Shown: piece by piece, positions 58,021-64,000 of the stretch
Layout of the letters: each line of letters opens with the position of its first letter
Position numbering within the stretch: position 1 is the first letter of the stretch
NCBI RefSeq assembly: GCF_036884255.1
Contig: NZ_CP145605.1
Coordinates: 2,356,001-2,420,000 of the forward strand
Reading direction: 5' to 3'
Source: Paenibacillus tundrae
GTDB lineage: Bacteria; Bacillota; Bacilli; Paenibacillales; Paenibacillaceae
Length of the DNA: 64,000 nt
Made by a program: the position numbers and the translations under genes
The notes under the pieces: model-generated
Told to the model about the DNA's origin: nothing
What the model saw: only the letters and a program-made list of their open reading frames with translations
Database searches by the model: none

Positions 58021-58064
58021 TTGACACGGGATGAGATATACTATAGTTTAGTACCAGGTTCTAA
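58021..58064 (+). promoter_or_regulatory. fapR promoter with FapR operator
   Basis: TTGACA (58021-58026) and TATAGT (58042-58047) with a short 15-base spacer. The 17-mer TTAGTACCAGGTTCTAA (58048-58064) starts directly after the -10; it matches the FapR box TTAGTACCnnnTACTAA at all but one or two positions. It fits autoregulation by FapR, relieved by malonyl-CoA. Confidence 0.8.
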
Positions 58065-58198
58065 GATTTGACGTTACATAGATATGAGTTATAACTTGTA
58101 CGAAGAAGTGCCCTGAATTTAGGGCGTAATTATAGATTAATAAGCATCAAGGATAGAACTGACCGGATGGGCGGTTCCGTAAACGATATAGCTGGGGG

Positions 58199-58801
58199 GT
58201 GTCAGGCATCGAACGTGTACCGAAAAGACAGAGGCAGCAACAGTTGACCAAAATGATCGAAGACAACCCGTTTGTAACGGATCAAGAGCTTACACGACAG
58301 TTAAAAGTGAGTATTCAGACGATCCGTCTCGACAGGCTGGAGCTTGGCATACCTGAGCTTCGGGAACGGATGAAACTAATGGCAGAGCGCTCATACGATC
58401 AGGTTCGCTCTTTGCCTCTGCATGAGATTATCGGTGATATTGTAGACTTGCAGTTGGATAAGAGTGGAATCTCCTTGTTTGAGATTAAGGAGGAGCATGT
58501 CTTTTCCAGAACGGGTATTGCTCGGGGTCACTATGTTTTTGCCCAGGCGAACTCCCTTGCTGTAGCGGTGATTAATGATGAGATCGCGTTGACCGCATCG
58601 GCAGACATTCGTTTTGTGCGTTCTGTTCATCTGGCTGAGAAATGTATTGCCAAGGCCTATGTCAGATCAATCTCAGGTCAAAAGGGAAAAGCCAAAGTTG
58701 AAGTGTTCACTTATGTGGGGGAAGAGATGGTGTTCCAAGGCAACTTTGTTATCTACCGTTCGGGTGGAGAAGACAGCGTAGAGGGAGGTCAACTGGTATG
58801 A
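58199..58801 (+). CDS. fapR: Fatty acid synthesis repressor FapR
   Basis: Represses fatty acid and phospholipid genes; malonyl-CoA releases it. 200 residues: an N-terminal helix-turn-helix (FVTDQELTRQLKVSIQTIRLDRLELGIPELRERMK, in pieces near 24-58) and a C-terminal hot-dog domain (about 90-190) that binds malonyl-CoA. The start is uncertain: GTG 58199 directly abuts its GGGGG site with no spacing. No other ATG, GTG or TTG lies between the upstream in-frame stop (58160) and the conserved N-terminus. An ATC at 58208 would have good spacing. Its end overlaps plsX by four bases. Confidence 0.93.
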   Translation: MSGIERVPKRQRQQQLTKMIEDNPFVTDQELTRQLKVSIQTIRLDRLELGIPELRERMKLMAERSYDQVRSLPLHEIIGDIVDLQLDKSGISLFEIKEEHVFSRTGIARGHYVFAQANSLAVAVINDEIALTASADIRFVRSVHLAEKCIAKAYVRSISGQKGKAKVEVFTYVGEEMVFQGNFVIYRSGGEDSVEGGQLV

Positions 58802-59793
58802 AGATTGTCATTGATGCTATGGGAGGCGATAATGCCCCTGCGGCAACGGTCGAAGGGGCGATCGCAGCCGCCACAGAATGGACGGATACACAGATCGTTC
58901 TGGTTGGCGACGAAGCCCAAATTGAACCGCTTCTGAGTCAAGCTGCGGTTAAGCCTGCGAATCTGTCCATTCGTCATGCTTCTGAAGTTATCGGTTCGGA
59001 TGATGAACCTGTGAGAGCTGTCCGCCGTAAAAAGGATGCTTCCATGGTCGTAGCCGGAAGGATGCTGAAGGAAGGTGAAGCAGATGCCATGATCTCTGCG
59101 GGCAATACCGGAGCACTCATGACAACCGGATTACTAGTTGTAGGTCGCATGGATGGCATCGAGCGTCCAGCACTCGCACCGATGATTCCAACGATTGATG
59201 ATGTAGGTGTACTTGCATTGGATCTTGGCGCTAACATGGATGCGAAGCCAGAGCATCTTGCGCAGTATGGACTTATGGGTAGTTTGTATAGACAGAAGGT
59301 TCAAGGTGTTGACTCACCGCGAGTGGGTTTGTTGAATGTAGGTACAGAGCCTGGTAAAGGAAACGAACTCACGAAGCATGCCTACCCTTTGCTAGAGCAG
59401 TTGCCGATTCGCTTCGTAGGTAATGTTGAAGCTCGTGACGTACTGACAGGTGCATGTGATGTGCTTGTCTGCGACGGGTTTGCAGGAAATATATTGTTGA
59501 AATCGCTGGAAGGCACAGCAGGTGCCATTTTTACTCTGCTCAAAGAACAGTTCTCATCGTCACTCAAAAGCAAATTGGCTGCTGCTGTGCTTATGCCTGA
59601 GCTGAGAGGTCTGAAACGGAAACTGGATTATACCGAGCATGGCGGCGCGCCGCTTCTCGGTTTAAGCAGACTAGTTGTTAAGAGTCATGGGTCGGCCGAT
59701 GGGAATGCGATCAAAAATGCAGTGCGTCAAGCAAGGATCGCAGTACAGAATCAGCTAGTGGAGAGCATATCTAAGGAAATTAGCGGGAAGTGA
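58798..59793 (+). CDS. plsX: Phosphate acyltransferase PlsX
   Basis: Converts acyl-ACP and phosphate to acyl-phosphate, the first step of the PlsX/PlsY route to phosphatidic acid; peripheral membrane protein. 331 residues, starting MKIVIDAMGGDNAPAATVEGA. Family features are ISAGNTGALMTTGLL, LDLGANMDAKPEHLAQYG and DGFAGNILLKSLEGTA. ATG 58798 overlaps the fapR stop. Same order in most Bacillota. Confidence 0.96.
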   Translation: MKIVIDAMGGDNAPAATVEGAIAAATEWTDTQIVLVGDEAQIEPLLSQAAVKPANLSIRHASEVIGSDDEPVRAVRRKKDASMVVAGRMLKEGEADAMISAGNTGALMTTGLLVVGRMDGIERPALAPMIPTIDDVGVLALDLGANMDAKPEHLAQYGLMGSLYRQKVQGVDSPRVGLLNVGTEPGKGNELTKHAYPLLEQLPIRFVGNVEARDVLTGACDVLVCDGFAGNILLKSLEGTAGAIFTLLKEQFSSSLKSKLAAAVLMPELRGLKRKLDYTEHGGAPLLGLSRLVVKSHGSADGNAIKNAVRQARIAVQNQLVESISKEISGK

Positions 59794-60791
59794 GTGACGA
59801 CATGAATAATTTGCGCCCGGTTGGGGTTATTGGTACGGGGAAATATGTGCCTGAGAAAATTTTGACAAACAGCGATCTTGAAAAAATGGTAGATACAAAT
59901 GACGAGTGGATCGTCAGTCGAACAGGGATCAAAGAGCGTCACATCGCTGCACCGGATCAAGCCACTTCAGATCTGGCATATGAAGCTGCGATCAAAGCAT
60001 TGGAATCTGCGGGCATGACAGGCAGCGATTTGGATCTAATCATCGTTGCAACGATTACACCAGATTCTGCGTTCCCTTCTACTGCTTGTATTCTTCAAGA
60101 TAAATTAGGCGCTAAAGGTGCGGCTGCGTTCGACCTGTCTGCTGCTTGCTCTGGTTTTGTATATGGACTTGCGACAGCAACAAGCTTTATCAAAAGTGGT
60201 CTTTACAATAATGCACTTGTTATTGGTGCAGACTGTCTGTCCCGGATTACGGATTACACGGATCGGAATACCTGTGTACTGTTCGGAGATGGCGCAGGCG
60301 CAGTAATCGTTGGAGAAGTACCTGAAGGCCGTGGATTCAAATCATTTGATCTAGGTGCTGAAGGTGCGGGCGGCAGCTTGCTTCAACTGGAAGGTGGAGG
60401 TTCACGCCTACCGGCTTCTGCAGAGACCATTGAGAACAAAAAGCATTACATCTACATGAATGGTCGGGAAGTATTTAAATTTGCGGTACGTGTTATGGGA
60501 ACGGCTACGCTAGAAGTGCTGAACAAAGCAGGTCTGGATCGCTCAGACGTAGATTTGTTTGTTCCACATCAAGCTAATATTCGTATCATTCAATCCGCGA
60601 TGCAACGACTGGATCTTCCAGAAGAAAAAGTAGTTGTGAACGTAGATAAATATGCTAACACATCAGCGGCCTCTATCCCTCTTGCTTTGGTTGAAGCTGC
60701 TGAAGAAGGACGCATGAAAGCTGGAGATACCGTACTGATGGTTGGATTCGGCGGCGGACTGACATGGGGAGCATCTGTACTCGTTTGGTAA
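59790..60791 (+). CDS. fabH: Beta-ketoacyl-ACP synthase III
   Basis: Starts fatty acid synthesis by condensing an acyl-CoA with malonyl-ACP; in this group it usually prefers branched primers. 333 residues. Cys120 in DLSAACSGF, His in VPHQANIRI and Asn in YANTSAAS form the active site; FGGGLTWG near the end. GTG 59790 overlaps the plsX stop by four bases; ATG 59802 is equally plausible and gives 329 residues. Confidence 0.96.
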   Translation: MSDDMNNLRPVGVIGTGKYVPEKILTNSDLEKMVDTNDEWIVSRTGIKERHIAAPDQATSDLAYEAAIKALESAGMTGSDLDLIIVATITPDSAFPSTACILQDKLGAKGAAAFDLSAACSGFVYGLATATSFIKSGLYNNALVIGADCLSRITDYTDRNTCVLFGDGAGAVIVGEVPEGRGFKSFDLGAEGAGGSLLQLEGGGSRLPASAETIENKKHYIYMNGREVFKFAVRVMGTATLEVLNKAGLDRSDVDLFVPHQANIRIIQSAMQRLDLPEEKVVVNVDKYANTSAASIPLALVEAAEEGRMKAGDTVLMVGFGGGLTWGASVLVW

Positions 60792-60818
60792 ATTAGATAG
60801 CTTGGAGAGATGAATCTG

Positions 60819-61751
60819 ATGAGTAAAATAGCATTTGTATTTCCCGGTCAGGGATCACAGGCGGTAGGTATGGCAAAGGAAGCGTATGAGACGGTTCCAG
60901 CGTCAAAAGAAATTTTTGAAGTAGCTGATCAAACGCTTGGCTTTTCGCTGAGCAACCTGATATTTGAAGGACCGGAGACCGAGTTGAAACAGACATCAAA
61001 TACACAACCGGCTCTGTTGACAGCAAGTATTGCTTGGCTTGAGGCATTTAAAGAAAAAGGGATTCAAGCGGATTACATGGCTGGACATAGCTTGGGAGAA
61101 TACAGCGCACTAGTGGCGGCAGGCGTATTGTCGTTTGCTGATGCGGTAAGTATTGTCCGAGCACGTGGTCAGTATATGGAGCAGGCTGTGCCTGGTGGAC
61201 AGGGAGCGATGGCTGCAGTATTGGGTGCGGATCGGGAAGCGCTGGGGGTGCTTTGCCGTGACGTATCTGAAAGTGGACATGTCGTAGAACTGGCGAACAT
61301 GAACTGCCCAGGTCAAATTGTTATTTCAGGTGTTAAAGAAGGCGTTGCTGCAGTAGCGGAACGTGTGAAAGAAGCGGGCGGCAAACGTGCAATTGCACTG
61401 GAAGTCAGTGGACCGTTCCACTCTTCCTTGATGAAGGATGCGGCAGAGAAACTAGCAGATAAACTTAAAACTGTTTCTTTCGCACCAGCTAACGTTCCTG
61501 TTGTGGCTAATGTGACTGCACAGCCGGTAGAAGATGGACAAGTTCAACAATTGTTGACAGAACAGGTCTATTCTCCCGTATTATGGGAAGACAGTGTGAC
61601 ATGGCTTATTGAGCAAGGTGTAGACACGTTTATCGAGATTGGTTCGGGAAGTGTACTAACGGGTTTAATTAAAAAGACAGATAAAACCGTGAAATTATAC
61701 AACGTAAACAGTCTTGAAACGCTTGAAGCAACGGTTGCTGCCTTGCAATAA
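60819..61751 (+). CDS. fabD: Malonyl-CoA:ACP transacylase
   Basis: Moves malonyl from CoA to the acyl carrier protein. 310 residues. FVFPGQGSQAVGMAK at the N-terminus, active Ser91 in AGHSLGEYSALVA, Arg in VRARGQYMEQA and His in VSGPFHSSLM. ATG 60819 is nine bases after GGAGAG; an ATG at 60810 touches the site. It follows fabH by 27 bases. Confidence 0.96.
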   Translation: MSKIAFVFPGQGSQAVGMAKEAYETVPASKEIFEVADQTLGFSLSNLIFEGPETELKQTSNTQPALLTASIAWLEAFKEKGIQADYMAGHSLGEYSALVAAGVLSFADAVSIVRARGQYMEQAVPGGQGAMAAVLGADREALGVLCRDVSESGHVVELANMNCPGQIVISGVKEGVAAVAERVKEAGGKRAIALEVSGPFHSSLMKDAAEKLADKLKTVSFAPANVPVVANVTAQPVEDGQVQQLLTEQVYSPVLWEDSVTWLIEQGVDTFIEIGSGSVLTGLIKKTDKTVKLYNVNSLETLEATVAALQ

Positions 61752-61944
61752 AAAAAACGTGAAGAAGCGAAGCGTTCGCCTGAAAGCTTTTCTTAAAGAA
61801 AGCTACATCGAAAGCATACGCTATCATCCGATTTTCCCTTTGGAAAAGGGGATCAAAAAAATCTAGGGATAACAGCGATCGGAACGTTGTTCTGTCATCA
61901 GAGTGGTAAGTGGTAACTCTATATTTGGGAGAGGAGGAACGATT
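61752..61944 (+). other. fabD-fabG spacer with hairpins
   Basis: About 190 bases, unusually long for this operon. TTTCCC-TTTGG-AAAAGGGG-type dyad near 61831-61852, followed by CAAAAAAATC, could act as a partial terminator. Nothing else recognised. Confidence 0.45.
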
Positions 61945-62694
61945 ATGTCTAAACCGTTAGAAGGAAAAAATGCATTGGTTACAGGCGCATCCCGTGGAAT
62001 TGGACGCAGTATCGCGCTTGCTCTGGCGGAAGCGGGTGCCAACGTTGCCGTGAACTATGCAGGCAGCCAAGCGGCTGCTGAGGAGGTAGCGGAAGCGATC
62101 CGTGCCAAAGGGGTCAAAGCAATTACCGTTCAGGCTAATGTGGGTCAGATGGACGAGGCTGAACAAATGGTCAAAGCCACGCTTGAAGAGTGGGGTAATG
62201 TCGATATTCTTGTTAACAACGCTGGAATTACTCGTGATAACCTGATTATGCGTATGAAAGAAGAAGAGTTTGATCAGGTTATTGAGACGAATCTAAAAGG
62301 TGTATTTAACTGCCTGAAGGCAGTTACGCGCCCGATGATGAAGCAGCGGTCAGGAAGAATTATTAATATTTCCTCTGTTGTAGGTGTACTTGGTAATGCA
62401 GGTCAAGCTAACTATGTTGCTGCTAAGGCAGGCGTCATTGGTTTGACGAAAGCATCTGCTCGTGAACTCGCTTCACGAGGCATCACAGTGAACTGTGTTG
62501 CACCAGGTTTCATTGAAACAGATATGACGAAAGAACTGTCCCAGGAATTGGTTGATGGCATGCTAAGTGGTATTCCATTGTCCCGTCTGGGTCAGCCGGA
62601 TGAAATTGCTGGCGTCGTAACATTCTTGGCATCAGAAGCTTCATCTTATATGACAGGTCAGACACTTCATGTCGATGGCGGCATGTACATGTAA
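61945..62694 (+). CDS. fabG: 3-oxoacyl-ACP reductase
   Basis: NADPH-dependent reduction of 3-oxoacyl-ACP in the elongation cycle. A 249-residue short-chain dehydrogenase: TGASRGIG cofactor motif (13-20), NNAG, Ser in INISSVVG, Tyr-x-x-x-Lys in NYVAAKAG, ending in [14 protein letters not shown] 61945 follows GAGAGGAGG; the frame is open upstream to 61903, but without a site. Confidence 0.96.
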   Translation: MSKPLEGKNALVTGASRGIGRSIALALAEAGANVAVNYAGSQAAAEEVAEAIRAKGVKAITVQANVGQMDEAEQMVKATLEEWGNVDILVNNAGITRDNLIMRMKEEEFDQVIETNLKGVFNCLKAVTRPMMKQRSGRIINISSVVGVLGNAGQANYVAAKAGVIGLTKASARELASRGITVNCVAPGFIETDMTKELSQELVDGMLSGIPLSRLGQPDEIAGVVTFLASEASSYMTGQTLHVDGGMYM

Positions 62695-62757
62695 TTCTTT
62701 CCTGACGTGAATAATAGTCGGGGAACAGGCGCTGGACGATCCGAAATGCCGGAAAAA

Positions 62758-62774
62758 GGCCGGATTCCCCGGCC
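62758..62774 (+). other. Short GC hairpin between fabG and acpP
   Basis: GGCCGG-ATTCC-CCGGCC, a perfect 6-bp stem. No T run. It may stabilise the abundant acpP message. Confidence 0.5.
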
Positions 62775-62845
62775 GGGAGCCGCATATGTCTTCTATGGCA
62801 TTTTGCCTGCGATTCTCGTATAATACCAAGGAGGAGGTGAACCGG

Positions 62846-63079
62846 ATGTCCGATGTATTGGAGCGTGTAAAACGCATCGTCGTCGACCGCTTGGGCGCAG
62901 ACGAAGCTGAAGTTACACTTGAAGCATCTTTCAAAGAAGATTTGGGTGCTGATTCTTTGGATGTAGTGGAATTGGTCATGGAATTGGAAGATGAATTCGA
63001 TTTGGAAATCTCTGATGAAGATGCAGAAAAAATCACGACCGTAGGTGAAGTTGTAAACTACATACAATCTCATACCTAA
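62846..63079 (+). CDS. acpP: Acyl carrier protein
   Basis: Carries the growing acyl chain on a phosphopantetheine arm at Ser37 ([11 protein letters not shown]). A 77-residue acidic helical protein, full length. ATG 62846 lies after AGGAGGAGGTGA, one of the strongest sites in the window; upstream in-frame codons from 62786 are not part of it. CoaD encoded at 49528 makes the precursor of its arm. Confidence 0.97.
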   Translation: MSDVLERVKRIVVDRLGADEAEVTLEASFKEDLGADSLDVVELVMELEDEFDLEISDEDAEKITTVGEVVNYIQSHT

Positions 63080-63088
63080 AGTCAATTC

Positions 63089-63124
63089 AGTCCCGCACCT
63101 GTTTTCGAACAGGCGGGACTTCTC
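63089..63124 (+). terminator. Terminator or attenuator after acpP
   Basis: AGTCCCG and CCTGTT pair with AACAGG and CGGGACT around a TTCG tetraloop (63089-63120), then TTCTCATC. The weak T run suggests that part of the transcripts continue into fabF. Confidence 0.72.
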
Positions 63125-63257
63125 ATCATTCATTGGTTTTTCTCATTCCGCAGGTAGCGTAGGTTAAGTCAGGAATTCTTCTTGATTTCTTACGTGTCTC
63201 CTGCGGATTTTTCACAAAAATACTTGCGTAAAGCAGTCGATATAGAGGTGAGTCGGT

Positions 63258-64000
63258 TTGAAACAAAGAGTAGTAATTACCGGAATGGGCGTAATGACAT
63301 CGCTCGGAAAAGATTTAGAGACGTTCTGGGGAAGTTTAATGGCAGGTAAGTCCGGAATCTCTCAGATTGAGGCATTTGATGTAAGTGAATATACTACTCA
63401 AATTGCTGCCGAAATCAAGGATTTCAACCCGGAAGAATATATGGATCGTAAGGACGCACGCAAAATGGATCGTTTTGTTCAGTTTGCTGTAGCTGCCGGC
63501 TTCAAAGCTGTGGAAGACAGCGGATTAAAAATTGACGAGAACATTGATGCAGAGCGTTTTGGTGTATCGATCGGATCGGGTATCGGTGGATTGGGTACTT
63601 GGGAAGATCAGCATAACGCATTGCTGCAAAAAGGCCCTAAACGTGTTAGCCCGTTCTTCATCCCAATGATGATTTCGAATATGGCTTCTGGTCAAATGTC
63701 GATCTCTCTTGGTGCAAAAGGACCGAACATTAACGTAGTAACTGCTTGTGCTACAGGAACACACTCCATTGGAGATTCCTTCAAGTTGATTGCTAACGGT
63801 GATGCAGATGCAATGATCTGTGGAGGAGCTGAAGCAACGATCCGTCCAACTGGACTTGCTGGTTTCTGTGCAATGCGTGCGATGTCTACACGTAATGATG
63901 ATCCAGCTCATTCTAGCCGTCCGTTTGATACGGGACGTGATGGATTCGTTATGGGTGAAGGTGCTGGTATTCTGATTTTGGAATCACTGGAACACGCTCA
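63258..64000 (+). CDS. fabF: Beta-ketoacyl-ACP synthase II (3' end outside the window)
   Basis: Elongates acyl-ACP with malonyl-ACP. 247 codons visible of about 410. [13 protein letters not shown] at the N-terminus and active Cys164 in [11 protein letters not shown], then [19 protein letters not shown]. The two catalytic His residues lie past the edge. TTG 63258 is six bases after GAGGTGA and aligns with the family start (MKQRVVITG). Confidence 0.95.
   Translation, partial: MKQRVVITGMGVMTSLGKDLETFWGSLMAGKSGISQIEAFDVSEYTTQIAAEIKDFNPEEYMDRKDARKMDRFVQFAVAAGFKAVEDSGLKIDENIDAERFGVSIGSGIGGLGTWEDQHNALLQKGPKRVSPFFIPMMISNMASGQMSISLGAKGPNINVVTACATGTHSIGDSFKLIANGDADAMICGGAEATIRPTGLAGFCAMRAMSTRNDDPAHSSRPFDTGRDGFVMGEGAGILILESLEHA

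Overview
The window looks like chromosomal DNA of a Paenibacillus-type member of the Bacillota. The basis is the gene order rsmD-coaD-ylbJ-ylbL-tmcAL(ylbM)-ylbN-rpmF followed by fapR-plsX-fabH-fabD-fabG-acpP-fabF, strong AGGAGG-type ribosome binding sites, frequent GTG/TTG starts, CcpA-type cre sites, YesN/YesM-type two-component genes and a large plant-polysaccharide gene set. The assignment rests on protein resemblance and synteny only. I see no tRNA, rRNA, CRISPR array or intact insertion sequence.

Layout. 1-2067 (minus): start of a nonribosomal peptide synthetase-like gene and a chemoreceptor. 2621-4398: rpiA, an acetyltransferase and a MarR regulator. 4702-7506: a cobalamin-binding protein with the full light-sensor signature of CarH-type photoreceptors, directly followed by a soluble hybrid histidine kinase with no sensor domain of its own. 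I regard this pair as the most interesting system here: a candidate B12-based light-sensing phosphorelay. 7611-15425: hydrolases, a zinc-ribbon membrane protein, a MarR/MMPL-exporter operon with three phased operator-like repeats, and a phosphotransferase. 15580-17354 (minus): a TPR protein and an AraC regulator.

17546-42075 is a carbohydrate-use region. It holds uxaB-uxaA (galacturonate branch), a GH42 beta-galactosidase with a divergent AraC regulator, two esterase-like hydrolases, an SMP-30 lactonase, a secreted GH74-X2-CBM3 xyloglucanase, a YesN/YesM two-component system, a CUT1 sugar ABC importer (binding protein and two permeases, no ATPase) and a GH2 beta-galactosidase. The likely flow is: the secreted GH74 enzyme cuts xyloglucan, the YesM/YesN pair senses a product and induces the importer, esterases remove acetyl groups, and the GH2/GH42 enzymes remove galactosyl residues inside the cell. 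Cre-like sites at 17468, 28479, 31923, 35541 and 35650 suggest shared catabolite repression.

42224-48578 is an accessory block: three small membrane proteins, a LytTR regulator fused to an ABC-ATPase-like domain that has no P-loop, an ABC-2 ATPase/permease pair and a divergent second SecA-like ATPase. A 164-bp MITE-like element with terminal inverted repeats and a 5-bp target duplication lies inside this block, and a diverged relative lies at about 52923-53100. 48927-64000 is conserved core: rRNA methylation, CoA synthesis, the sporulation protein YlbJ, a PDZ-Lon protease, tRNA acetylation (with a strikingly GC-rich centre), a flavohemoglobin inserted into the ylb synteny block, ribosomal protein L32 and the FapR-controlled fatty-acid synthesis operon, which runs off the right edge inside fabF.
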